From: Enterococcus larvae
GTDB taxonomy: Bacteria; Bacillota; Bacilli; Lactobacillales; Enterococcaceae
DNA length: 64,000 nucleotides
Direction of reading: 5' to 3'
Assembly (NCBI RefSeq): GCF_017830045.1
Contig: NZ_JAEDXU010000001.1
Span: 1 to 64,000, forward strand
In this document: positions 8,954 to 17,804 of the stretch, one piece after another
Layout: each line of letters begins with the position of its first letter
Position numbering within the stretch: the stretch's first letter is position 1
Translations under genes and position numbers: made by a program
Notes under the pieces: generated by a model
Database searches by the model: none
The model's input: the letters and a program-made list of their open reading frames with translations, nothing else
Told to the model about the DNA's origin: nothing

Positions 8954-10735
8954 TTATTTGCTAAAAATCGGTTTTTCTGAAAACTGCAGATTCTGGATTT
9001 CAATTCCTTCGGTCTCAAAAATAATGATTTCGTTATTCCCTTGATTCAACAATTCCTTTGGGCAATAAAGGGAACAATTTGGACCGAGATTCCAGTAGCG
9101 TCCGAGGTTGAAGCCGTTGACACAAACAACGCCCTTTCCATAATCCGAGCAGTCAATAAATGTGTCGCCTACCTGTTCTAAGTCAAAGGTTACTTGATAG
9201 AAAGACGGCTGTTCTGAATTCTGACCAGCTTGAAAATCAATAGCCGCCAGCTGTTCTTTTCCCAGCGTTAAAGGATACTGGACATATCCCTGATGAAAAT
9301 GGATGTCCTGCATGATGCCACCGCGAATCCCCTTTGATTGGGTTGGACCATTTAACTTGAATCCATAATTCACACGCCCGATATTTTCCGTAAGAAGGTC
9401 TAAAGCAATCGCCTCTTGATCCGTATTTCCTTTGATCAACAGCTCTTCCCCATTGGTTTCCTGATATTGTGTTGCTTCATGCCTACCATCCACATAAATC
9501 TGAATTCGGTCACCGGCTTCAACAATCTTCAGCTTGTTTTCATGCTGATAGTTTTTTAGTTTTACTGAATAAAGCATATAGCCATAGCCAGTTCCTGCCT
9601 GTTCCATCGTCAACGGATAAGCAGAATGAATCCCTTCCACAAGCTTGTCCTTTGTTTGGAATAAAGAAACACTTGCAGTCACTGGATATCTGCCCAATTC
9701 TATTACTTGCTTTTTGCGAGGCTCTGCCTGCCATACGTCAGGACAAACTTCTTTAATAGCCTTTTGAACTGCATAGTATTTTTCTGTTGGTTCGCCCCAC
9801 TCCGTCAATAGCGCATCATAGTCATAGCTGGTCACTTGAGGTAAATCCGTTGTTCCTCTGGCAGAACACCCATTATAGAAACCAAAGTTGGTTCCGCCAT
9901 GAAACATGTATAGATTCAACGAGCCGACTTCCAGCATATCTCTGACTTCTGAAGCCAAATCCTCGGCCTCTCGTTTGATGATTGGCTCACCCCAACGATT
10001 GAACCAGCCATCCCAATATTCCATACACATGATCGGCCATTTTTTTTCGTGTCGCTTCATGAAATTGGACAAAATCTCAGCATTTTCCTTTGAATGACTA
10101 CCAAAGTTTCCTGTCACAAAAACATCTTCTTCGATCAATGTTCCAGCATCCAGGACTTCATCCCATGCACCGTCTGATGTAAACAGAGGAACATCGATGC
10201 CCAGCTCTTCCATCAGCTGTTTCGTTTGACGAAGATATTCCTTTTCCATGCCATAAGAGCCATATTCGTTTTCAATCTGCATCATGATGACAGGACCGCC
10301 ATGAGTGATTTGCAGCGGCACTAATTTAGAAAGCAGCACTTGAAAATACTGACGGACTCTCTGCATAAACCGCGGATCTGTTGAACGTAGCCTCATACCG
10401 CTTTCCTTCAACAGCCAAGCTGGTAATCCACCGAATTCCCACTCTGCACAAATATATACCGATGGGCGTAATATGACCATCAGCTCCATTTTCTGTGCGG
10501 ATTTCACAAAGGCAACAATATCCTTCAATCCCTCAAAATCAAATTGACCTTCAATCGGCTCATGTATGTTCCAGGGAATATAGGTCTCAACAGTATTTGC
10601 ACCCAATGCTTTTAGGTTATATAAGCTGTCTTCCCATTGCGCAGGCGTCATTCGAAAGTAATGAATTGCTCCACTTATCAGTTTCACAGGCTTACCGTCT
10701 AATAGAAAATCTTCCTTTATCTCAAATGTTTCCAT
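8954..10735 (-). CDS. Glycoside hydrolase family 35 beta-galactosidase
   Basis: The 593-aa product has no signal peptide, so it should act in the cytosol. It opens METFEIKEDFLLDGKPVKLI, then SGAIHYFRMTP, the hallmark of GH35. The acid/base is Glu157 in QIENEYGSYG and the nucleophile is Glu239 in CMEYWDGWFN. The length matches the BgaC type of streptococci, which removes Gal-beta-1,3-GlcNAc galactose. I start at 10735 because AAGGAG lies 7-9 nt upstream; longer versions from 10765 would overlap the GH88 gene. It follows the GH88 gene by 11 nt in the same operon, so the imported saccharide probably carries beta-galactose. Confidence 0.9.
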   Translation of the reverse strand: METFEIKEDFLLDGKPVKLISGAIHYFRMTPAQWEDSLYNLKALGANTVETYIPWNIHEPIEGQFDFEGLKDIVAFVKSAQKMELMVILRPSVYICAEWEFGGLPAWLLKESGMRLRSTDPRFMQRVRQYFQVLLSKLVPLQITHGGPVIMMQIENEYGSYGMEKEYLRQTKQLMEELGIDVPLFTSDGAWDEVLDAGTLIEEDVFVTGNFGSHSKENAEILSNFMKRHEKKWPIMCMEYWDGWFNRWGEPIIKREAEDLASEVRDMLEVGSLNLYMFHGGTNFGFYNGCSARGTTDLPQVTSYDYDALLTEWGEPTEKYYAVQKAIKEVCPDVWQAEPRKKQVIELGRYPVTASVSLFQTKDKLVEGIHSAYPLTMEQAGTGYGYMLYSVKLKNYQHENKLKIVEAGDRIQIYVDGRHEATQYQETNGEELLIKGNTDQEAIALDLLTENIGRVNYGFKLNGPTQSKGIRGGIMQDIHFHQGYVQYPLTLGKEQLAAIDFQAGQNSEQPSFYQVTFDLEQVGDTFIDCSDYGKGVVCVNGFNLGRYWNLGPNCSLYCPKELLNQGNNEIIIFETEGIEIQNLQFSEKPIFSK

Positions 10736-10746
10736 GTTCTCTCTCC

Positions 10747-11910
10747 TTACCAATATCTCTGCCATTCCGGTTTCGCTAGTCGCATCAGAGCCTCAAAGTA
10801 AAAATAGTCCCCCCATAGGTTAGGTTCATCAATTCCTTTGCCTTCTCCGTGAGCATAAACACCATGTAAAAGCAGTCCTTCATTTTCCGGTAAATCCTTT
10901 GTCGTATAGAGCTCGCCCAATTGATAGATCATCCCTGCAGCAATACTTGCCGCCTCAGGATAGGCGTCTAAACTAGATGCCTCCAACAAACCACATGCTG
11001 CAATAGCTAATGCGGAACTGTCTTTCTCAGAAGGAAGCGCATCGTTGAAATCAAAATCCCAATAAGGAACCAAATCGCTCGGCAGATTTTCAATAAAAAC
11101 ATCTACGACGCTGCTGTAAATCTCGGGGGCAACTGTCGCTCCCATACTCACTTCATTCAAGGGAATCCCTAAAACAGCCCAGCTTTGTCCTCTCGCCCAG
11201 ATCGAGTCATCACTATTCCCTTGATGTGTCGCGCCATGAGTAGGTTTTCCATTGGTAGGATCAAAATAGTATGTGTGAAAGGTTGTTGCATTTTCACGTA
11301 TCACTGTATCTAAAAGTGTTCGATAATGTTTTTCAGCTGTCTCTGCATAGCTTGCATCACCGGATATTTTTGCTGCTTCAAACAATAAAGGCAGATTGAT
11401 CAATGAATCAATGATCAAACGATATTCTTTAGGGTCACCGCATTTCCCCCAAGCCTGAATAAAATTGCCCTGCTCTTGAAAACGAGCAGTCAGTACATCT
11501 GCAGCTTGTAAAAGCTCTTTTTTACAGGCTTCATCTCCGGTAATCCGATAACCCGCTCCGGCAGATAGACTGTAAAGAAAACCAATATCATGGTGATCCA
11601 ACACGAAATGATCATCTAAGCGCTGCTGAAAACTCTGAATATTTTCTAACGCTCGTTTTAAAAAGCGGTCGTTTCCTGTCCACTCATAAGCCAGCCAAAG
11701 CATTCCTGTCCAAAAACCATTTGTCCAATCATCATTTGGTTTGATTCGATAGATTCCGTTTGTTGCAGAGGCTGAGGGAAATGCTGTTCCGTATCGTTCC
11801 ATATTCTTTTCAAGCTTCTGAATGCAGAAATCGATTTGCTTCTCTAGCCATTCGGCAGTAACATTCTTTCCTAAGTCAATCAAACGCACTTTATTTTCTT
11901 GAAGAGTCAT
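10747..11910 (-). CDS. Glycoside hydrolase family 88 unsaturated glucuronyl hydrolase
   Basis: The 387-aa cytosolic protein is an (alpha/alpha)6-barrel enzyme. The catalytic pair is Asp108 in DHHDIGFLYS and Asp168 in LIIDSLINLP, spaced 60 residues apart, as for Asp115/Asp175 of the Streptococcus agalactiae enzyme as I recall it. WARGQSW and DDWTNGFWTG are further family landmarks. It hydrates the unsaturated uronic acid left by a polysaccharide lyase and releases the remaining sugar. It complements the PL8 lyase 5.6 kb away. It is the first gene of the GH88-GH35 operon. Confidence 0.92.
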   Translation of the reverse strand: MTLQENKVRLIDLGKNVTAEWLEKQIDFCIQKLEKNMERYGTAFPSASATNGIYRIKPNDDWTNGFWTGMLWLAYEWTGNDRFLKRALENIQSFQQRLDDHFVLDHHDIGFLYSLSAGAGYRITGDEACKKELLQAADVLTARFQEQGNFIQAWGKCGDPKEYRLIIDSLINLPLLFEAAKISGDASYAETAEKHYRTLLDTVIRENATTFHTYYFDPTNGKPTHGATHQGNSDDSIWARGQSWAVLGIPLNEVSMGATVAPEIYSSVVDVFIENLPSDLVPYWDFDFNDALPSEKDSSALAIAACGLLEASSLDAYPEAASIAAGMIYQLGELYTTKDLPENEGLLLHGVYAHGEGKGIDEPNLWGDYFYFEALMRLAKPEWQRYW

Positions 11911-11923
11911 TATTACATCTCCT

Positions 11924-11956
11924 TAACTTGTTAACATATTAACTTATGTTATTATA
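11924..11956 (-). promoter_or_regulatory. GH88-GH35 promoter -10 and overlapping operators
   Basis: On the minus strand a perfect TATAAT (11951-11956) has a weak -35 TTCGCT 18 nt upstream. Directly after it, where the transcript starts, lie TAACTTGTTA (11924-11933) and the inverted repeat GTTAA-cata-TTAAC. These resemble the TAACATGTTA operators at the PTS promoter and would block transcription when bound. The rest of 11911-12100 has no gene. Confidence 0.6.
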
Positions 11957-12102
11957 CCCCATAAAAATAAAAAAAGCGAACTTTCTATAAAAAATGTCTT
12001 TGAACATCTATAAATCCTGCATAAAAAATGAGGAATACCATTGCCTGTCTTACCTATAGAGCTGAATTGAGTGATGATTCTCTTAACAGAATCTATATAA
12101 AA

Positions 12103-12240
12103 AGAGGCTGAAACAGAAGTGTTTAGCTACAAGCACCAGATAGGTACATTTCAGGAGCTGCTTCTGACTCGCCGTTTATTCGGATTTAGGGTATGGAAAA
12201 GAGTGGGAACAGATTATTGTCCCCACTCACCTTTCATCTT
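12103..12240. repeat. Dispersed intergenic repeat, copy B, carrying a terminator hairpin
   Basis: This is the near-identical twin of 2541-2676. It lies just past the end of the discoidin-like gene and ends in GAGTGGGAACAG...CCCCACTC, which on the minus strand reads as hairpin plus TTTT. It occupies the same position relative to its gene as copy A does to the PL8 gene. Confidence 0.85.
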
Positions 12241-12270
12241 TTATTCTTTTTCATTTATCCAGTCTGAAAA

Positions 12271-13098
12271 TCAGCTGTTTTTTCCGAACACCTCAATTTG
12301 TGTAAGTGCTGGGAACGGCGAGTCATCCTCAGCTTTCTTCAGGTCCTTCAAGGTAATGGATTCTGTCTCTTTCTCTGCAAATCTGACATCCTGGAATACA
12401 AGGGAATCGCCAGTTGAAACGGTGATTTCCTCCCCGTCGGAAAACGCCAATGTCACCTTTGTCCAATAGCTGTCATGGGGATAATCTGCTCTGAACAATA
12501 GGCGTACCCAGTCTACCTTGACCTTACGTCCAAATGTAATAGTCAATGCTGCATCTTTTTGTTGGTTGATCCCCCATGAAGCAAAGGGATAAGATCCATG
12601 AGAAAGATTGCCTAATTTCCCATCGATTGCATTTTTTGCAAAGAAAACTGCTTCTCCTCTTGTTTCAACATTCGCACTGGCATGAGGATAGGCTCCCGAT
12701 GCCTCTTTCTGATCATGTGTATTAACAGATAGATTCTGATAGCTCTCGATTTCAAAATCGTATGCCTTACGAACCACTATGTGGTGACGTTTGGACTGGA
12801 AACCAGTATCTACAGAAGCTGTTCTTGCTTCCTCGGTTGTAGGGATAGTATACTCCCATGTCATTTGAGGTAAATAGATCAAAGATGGTGACAGCGTTTC
12901 GTCAAGTTGGACTACGAAAAACTTGTCTGCTTCATCTGTTGTTACAACAATTTTATCTCCGGCCTCGTAAACGTAGTCCTTGATAGCCAAAACTGCCAAT
13001 TCTTCGCCATCAGCAGCAAATAAGTCAATGTCCTTCTCATGGTCAATTTTTCCTTTAATCGTTGCATCCTGTTGATTTTTCAGCTCTATTCTTATCAT
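12271..13098 (-). CDS. Cytosolic discoidin/F5-8C-like carbohydrate-binding protein
   Basis: The 275-aa protein has no signal peptide. The N-terminal half (1-100) is beta-rich and resembles no family I know. The C-terminal half has NAIDGKLGNLSHGSYPFASW, TITFGRKVKVDWVRLLFRAD and a closing TQIEVFG, the order seen in F5/8 type C (galactose-binding-like) domains. I start at the ATG at 13098, which overlaps the stop of the DUF2264 gene as ATGA with GAGGAAG upstream; the open frame runs further but into that gene. Tight coupling suggests it works with the DUF2264 protein, perhaps as a separated substrate-binding module. Function is inferred. Confidence 0.65.
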   Translation of the reverse strand: MIRIELKNQQDATIKGKIDHEKDIDLFAADGEELAVLAIKDYVYEAGDKIVVTTDEADKFFVVQLDETLSPSLIYLPQMTWEYTIPTTEEARTASVDTGFQSKRHHIVVRKAYDFEIESYQNLSVNTHDQKEASGAYPHASANVETRGEAVFFAKNAIDGKLGNLSHGSYPFASWGINQQKDAALTITFGRKVKVDWVRLLFRADYPHDSYWTKVTLAFSDGEEITVSTGDSLVFQDVRFAEKETESITLKDLKKAEDDSPFPALTQIEVFGKNS

Positions 13099-14831
13099 TC
13101 GTTCGCTTCCTCTTTTCTCTTGATTTCTCCGCCGACCAAACAAATCAGCCGATGACTTCCTGCGGAAATTTTCCCTTTTAAGCTGGGAAAGCTTGATCTT
13201 GGAAAAAATAATGACGTGTTGGGTTCCGGCTGAACAATCATCGCTTCATCATAGCCTTCGATCCCTATAATATGAGATGTCAGATTCCCTTCATCAACTG
13301 AGGCAGACTCTCCTGAAACCGTCCCCTGGGCTTGGCGTCCTTTCATTCCAACGCTAAAGCCGCCTTCTCTGAAAAACAAGGTCTGCTGTGTATTGATTTC
13401 GTGAATCCGTACATGCCATTCACCTAATGGATATAGTTCTGTACAAATTTCTACCCCCGAAAAAGGAGACCAATAGTGACGAACATGATCCTCCGACAGC
13501 TCAAAATTCAGCGTCTCTCCCTTTGTTCGAAAATAACAAGCATCCATAGAAAGTGCCAGAGTGTTATCAAAAGCACCTTCTTCATAACGAACTCCAGCTT
13601 TTGGAACACTAAAGCCGAATTTTGTTGAATAAACAAATTTACTATATTTTGCTTCTGCATGAGCTTGGCCCTCAATGAATAAGCCAGCAGGAAAGCCTAA
13701 TACGTGATGACCCGCCTTTTCACACTGAAGCAGCATTTGTCCATTCTTTACTAGCCGTCGTTTCTTTTTTTGTATCTGAACAGGTTCTGCCTGCCAGAAA
13801 GGATGATCCTCGGGTACAGCTAAAAGCAAAAACGTTTTAAGTGCCCAATAAGGAGATCCCGGTGCATTATAGCCTTCAGCCATAACCATATTTTCATAGT
13901 GATAACCAATCGAAAGACGGCCATCAAAGGTAAAGATCGGCTGCGCCAGCCAATTTTTAAGATGGCTTGAAAGAAGACCTTTGATTTCTCCCCATGGACG
14001 TGCCTCTACATCAGCAAAAACTAAAGCTGAGAAAAAAGCGCCCTGTGCAAAACGATACGCCAGACTTCGACCATAAGGCAACGCTTCTCCATCTTCATCA
14101 AAATAATAGATAAAATCCTGAGCAAAACACTTCGCTCTATCGATAAACCGTTGCGCGCCTGTAGGATCTTCCTCTTTCATATACACAGAATAGATCAAGC
14201 CGTAATAGTGAAAGGCAAAGGGAATATAATAGTCTCTTTGGGCCGTCTTGCCATCCACATACCAGCCTTCTCCAACATACATAGAGTCAATCAGGTGCAA
14301 TTCTTCCTGCAGCATTTTTCGATCCAGCTCTTCTCCGCAATGGAACAAAGCAACACGAATCAATACCTTGAAAAATGTCCAATTATTTTTGGGTATTTTT
14401 CTTTCTAATGCCTGCTTCAGCCATGTAGAAATATTTTTTTGTGCCTCTTCTGTCAGAGCTTGCCACACGTAATCATGATGCAGCAGCAAAGTCAGCGACA
14501 GTGCCGCCATTTCTACGATGTACTGATCATAATTTTCAATATCTCCCCAATAATACGGACTTGATGGATCGGTGCCTTTTGTCAGCTTATCAATATAAGC
14601 ATCTCTTAATGCATCATCTGTCACCATTTCCCAATAGGGTGCAAGTCCCCACAAGGGACGGATAAGCGCTTCCATATCTGACCGTTTTTGATCATAAACA
14701 GCTCCGCTGCTGCCGAGATGAAGTCCCGGATAGTCGGCTTCAAGCATTTCCTTTCTCAACGGTTGGAGCAACTCTTCCAGCCCCTTAGCATAATCAGCCT
14801 TTATCAAAAAATCGTTCTTACGAAGATTCAT
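13095..14831 (-). CDS. DUF2264 domain-containing protein, probable uronic-acid glycosidase
   Basis: The 578-aa product starts MNLRKNDFLIKADYAKGLEE. It has the DUF2264 (PF10022) core: RPLWGLAPYWE near residue 57, YYWGDIENYDQYIVEMAALS near 92 and GEGWYVDGKTAQRDYYIPFA near 190. I recall that CAZy family GH154, with reported beta-glucuronidase activity, was built on this family; that link is from memory. No signal peptide is visible, so it acts inside the cell. Its context (PL8, GH88, GH35) supports a role in stripping uronic acid from imported oligosaccharides. It overlaps the next gene by 4 nt. Confidence 0.8.
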   Translation of the reverse strand: MNLRKNDFLIKADYAKGLEELLQPLRKEMLEADYPGLHLGSSGAVYDQKRSDMEALIRPLWGLAPYWEMVTDDALRDAYIDKLTKGTDPSSPYYWGDIENYDQYIVEMAALSLTLLLHHDYVWQALTEEAQKNISTWLKQALERKIPKNNWTFFKVLIRVALFHCGEELDRKMLQEELHLIDSMYVGEGWYVDGKTAQRDYYIPFAFHYYGLIYSVYMKEEDPTGAQRFIDRAKCFAQDFIYYFDEDGEALPYGRSLAYRFAQGAFFSALVFADVEARPWGEIKGLLSSHLKNWLAQPIFTFDGRLSIGYHYENMVMAEGYNAPGSPYWALKTFLLLAVPEDHPFWQAEPVQIQKKKRRLVKNGQMLLQCEKAGHHVLGFPAGLFIEGQAHAEAKYSKFVYSTKFGFSVPKAGVRYEEGAFDNTLALSMDACYFRTKGETLNFELSEDHVRHYWSPFSGVEICTELYPLGEWHVRIHEINTQQTLFFREGGFSVGMKGRQAQGTVSGESASVDEGNLTSHIIGIEGYDEAMIVQPEPNTSLFFPRSSFPSLKGKISAGSHRLICLVGGEIKRKEEANE

Positions 14832-14945
14832 TTTCTGTCCTCCTCATTTACCAGAAAGAATAGCAAGAGAAGGCTTCTTTTTCAAAAGATTTTTTCTCAT
14901 CAAATGAAAATAGAATGTGTACATTCTCATCAAAGGTAGCTAACT

Positions 14946-15031
14946 TAACTTGTTTTCCCTTGCATCAAAAAATTAGAAAAGCAGAATCAAAGATCATAAA
15001 AAAATACTTCCCTCTTAATACTTAACATAAA
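14946..15031 (-). promoter_or_regulatory. Operator-like half sites upstream of the DUF2264 operon
   Basis: TAACTTGTTT (14946-14955) and CTTAACATAA (15021-15030) resemble the TAACATGTTA operators of the other two island promoters, though neither is a full palindrome. A possible promoter on the minus strand is TTGTAT, 17 nt, TAAGTA, with the second site inside its spacer. Between 14832 and 15204 I see no gene. Confidence 0.35.
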
Positions 15032-15051
15032 ACACATGAGAATACAAAGAG

Positions 15052-15080
15052 AAAAAAAGCGATTGCTCGCTTAATTTTTT
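15052..15080. terminator. Terminator of the D,D-carboxypeptidase gene
   Basis: AAGCGA-TTGC-TCGCTT forms a 6-bp stem with T-runs on both sides. On the minus strand it ends the gene at 15205. Confidence 0.6.
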
Positions 15081-15204
15081 TATATTGAAACTAAAACAAC
15101 AGACAGCTGCTGTAAACCATATCGCTAGTCAAAGTATAGAAAAGAACTGATCCCTCTCTTTTGCTTTTTGGAAGTCTACTCGTTTCCTCTTCCTTCATTC
15201 TCTT

Positions 15205-16104
15205 CTATATCTGATTATACAGCAATCGGCTCTCGATTATGTTATGTTGTTCACTTAGGCTGTCACCTTCGCTTCCTGCTAATACCAGCAGATATTCCTC
15301 CCCCTCTACTTCTGCAAGACTCGCCAAACATAAACCAGCATCAACTGTATACCCTGTTTTCCCACCGATGATCCGACCGCTGTCCAGCTCTAAGGATTCA
15401 TCACGGCTGATAACAGTGCTGATAAAGGTTAGCCCGTCAACGTGCATATTAGTGCCGCTGCTCTGATAAGACAGAGAAGTAAAAACATGGTAAAAGGTTT
15501 CATTGTCCAATGCATATTCCAAGAGCCTCATGATGTCCTCAACCGTTGAATAGTGATCTGGTGCATCCATTCCTGTCGCATTGGAAAAGTGTGTATTTTT
15601 CATACCTAAAGCAACAGCTCTCTCATTCATATCAGCTACAAAAGACTGCTCATCTCCACTGATTGCTCGCACGGCTGCCAAGGCTGCGTCAGCTCCCGAA
15701 GGCAGTATGATGCCATACAATAACTCACGATAGCTGATAACTTCTCCCGGAATCAGACCAGCTGTCGCCAGCCCCTGCGCTTCTATTTCCGGAAAAATAT
15801 CATGTGGTACCTCCACCAGCTCTTCAAGATTTTCGACATTCTCAATGATAGTAAGAGCCGTCATGATTTTTGTCATTGAAGCAACTGCAATCCGTTCTGT
15901 TGCTTTTTTACTTTTCAGCGTCTTCCCTCCTCTTTGTTTCAACAAATAATTTTGCCCTGAAACAGCATTCGACTGATCTTGTAAAAGTGAAAACGGACGC
16001 TCAGCACTAGAACGATTAAATAAAAAGAGATTGACCCCTATCAATACAAGAATAAGTAATATAAGCATCGCAATTGTTTTTATAAAATTATTTTTTTTAT
16101 ACAT
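15205..16104 (-). CDS. Serine-type D-Ala-D-Ala carboxypeptidase (peptidase S11)
   Basis: The 299-aa protein has an N-terminal membrane anchor (residues 8-29, rich in Leu/Ile) and an extracellular S11 domain. Motif 1 is SMTK with Ser76 and Lys79, and motif 3 is GGKTGYT with Lys249. Motif 2 is SGAD at 136-139, where many family members have SGN or SAN. It trims the terminal D-Ala of peptidoglycan stem peptides. It lacks the C-terminal beta domain of full DacA proteins, so it is a short form. I start at the ATG at 16104, which has GGGAGG 8 nt upstream. Confidence 0.85.
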   Translation of the reverse strand: MYKKNNFIKTIAMLILLILVLIGVNLFLFNRSSAERPFSLLQDQSNAVSGQNYLLKQRGGKTLKSKKATERIAVASMTKIMTALTIIENVENLEELVEVPHDIFPEIEAQGLATAGLIPGEVISYRELLYGIILPSGADAALAAVRAISGDEQSFVADMNERAVALGMKNTHFSNATGMDAPDHYSTVEDIMRLLEYALDNETFYHVFTSLSYQSSGTNMHVDGLTFISTVISRDESLELDSGRIIGGKTGYTVDAGLCLASLAEVEGEEYLLVLAGSEGDSLSEQHNIIESRLLYNQI

Positions 16105-16241
16105 AAAATGACCTCCCTGCACTCTCATTTAATCATGTGCAGGAAGATCATATTTTAATATTCGCTTAGTAGTACCTTAAGAAATCTTAAGCTGTTCCCT
16201 TAGTACATATCCCCACTGTTTTCTAAAGAAAATGACACTGC

Positions 16242-17804
16242 TTAACTTACAGAGGAGTGGACAAACACATTTTTTCTGTGCATTGAGCGCCACGTAATAT
16301 AGCTTATCACCAATAGGATTGCACTAGATAACAGGATCGTTATCCCAGAATGACCGAGAAGAAACGCCGCTCCTACAGACAAAACAATACTAAGTAATCC
16401 AATAAGCATCGTCACAAGGACTGGGATCGACTGTTTTATAGGCTGCTGTTCATTTGTCCACTTAAAATTAGGATACATCTGGTTCAGCTTTAGCCCAATC
16501 ATTGCCATAAAAATACAAAAACAGCTTGGAAACAGAAACAGTAAAAATGCAGAAAATCCCGTCAGAGAAAGGGAGAAAATCAATGCAACACAACCTACCC
16601 ATAGCCCTGGCAAAAACAATAGCAAATTAACGGCCAGCTTAGCAGCGTATATTTTACCAATAGGTATCGGCAAACTGGCGTACTGCCAGTCACTCTTTCC
16701 TTCCATGCTGATAGCTGCACTTGTTGTCGTAGTGATTCCTAAGAAAAGACATGGAACATAAGGCAGCCAAGGTAAAAATTGCTGGATCGTCATCCCTTCA
16801 GGAAGCGCAGTTCTTAATTGATCCAGTAGAAAGGGAACACTTAATGCCGCTGCCAAAAAGAGGATCACTCCTATCATAGAGTTCGTTACGTAAAGTGCAC
16901 TGGAAAAGTAAAGTCGAAATTCTTTTTCCAGTAAACTACGAAACAGATTACGTTGCTTGAAGGTTTCAAGTTTGAATACACTTTTTCTCACGCGTAAAGA
17001 CAGCTTTGCATTGATCTGTAAATAATAGCGATTCAGCAGCGCTAAAAAAAGAAGTGCGGGTAGAACTGAAAGTATGATGAATACCAGAAGCAAAAACGGC
17101 TGATTTGAAAATCCACTGTTAATCAACTTTAGCAATGGATAGGAACTTTCCAGCTGAAGCAACCCATTCTTGAGTAACTCGTTCAGCTGGGCATTGTCAT
17201 AATTCGTTAAAGAAATTGATCCCGCCATTAGAGCAACTACACCACCTAGACTTAAGAGAACGACAACAAGCTGTTGGTATCTGAAGTTAGAGGCAATCAG
17301 TGAAATTACTGTTGTCACAATCACACCCAGAATTAACGGCAGCAATGGAACAAATGGGAGAATGACCAGTGTACCAAGTAACGGCCAAATACTCTGGGTA
17401 TGCCAACAGTAAAGCAGCATAGAAGGAACTAAAGCAATGAAGCTAAAAAGAAGATTCAACAAATAAAGACTGAAAACCTTGCTCATCGTTATGATCTGAG
17501 GTGCTATTGGTAAAGCCATCAAGGTATCAAAATCACGAAAACCAAAAAGAAAACCGCTGCCTTTCATGAAAGTTAAAACTAAACAGATTATCGAAGACAG
17601 AAAGACCATCATCCCCGGCACATAACTCTTCAGCCCCATTTCAATCAACAGAAAACCGATTCCCAACAGATAGCTGATTGCAAGAACCGTCAGAAGAACT
17701 GCCCCGATAACAATTGCGGTCAGCTTCGTTTTACTTTGATGACGCAGCTTGTTCAATCCATAGCCCCTTACTTGCAGTTGAACGAGTGCTTTGAATTTAT
17801 TCAC
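16242..17804 (-). CDS. ABC exporter permease, about 12 membrane segments
   Basis: The 520-aa protein is almost entirely hydrophobic segments separated by short charged loops. The start is GTG at 17804 with GGAGGTGG upstream, overlapping the end of the ATPase gene by 8 nt. It pairs with that ATPase to form an ABC-2-like exporter of unknown substrate. Sequence such as FKLETFKQRNLFRSLLEKEF before the second half is typical of these permeases in enterococci and lactobacilli. I see no feature that reveals the cargo. Confidence 0.8.
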   Translation of the reverse strand: MNKFKALVQLQVRGYGLNKLRHQSKTKLTAIVIGAVLLTVLAISYLLGIGFLLIEMGLKSYVPGMMVFLSSIICLVLTFMKGSGFLFGFRDFDTLMALPIAPQIITMSKVFSLYLLNLLFSFIALVPSMLLYCWHTQSIWPLLGTLVILPFVPLLPLILGVIVTTVISLIASNFRYQQLVVVLLSLGGVVALMAGSISLTNYDNAQLNELLKNGLLQLESSYPLLKLINSGFSNQPFLLLVFIILSVLPALLFLALLNRYYLQINAKLSLRVRKSVFKLETFKQRNLFRSLLEKEFRLYFSSALYVTNSMIGVILFLAAALSVPFLLDQLRTALPEGMTIQQFLPWLPYVPCLFLGITTTTSAAISMEGKSDWQYASLPIPIGKIYAAKLAVNLLLFLPGLWVGCVALIFSLSLTGFSAFLLFLFPSCFCIFMAMIGLKLNQMYPNFKWTNEQQPIKQSIPVLVTMLIGLLSIVLSVGAAFLLGHSGITILLSSAILLVISYITWRSMHRKNVFVHSSVS

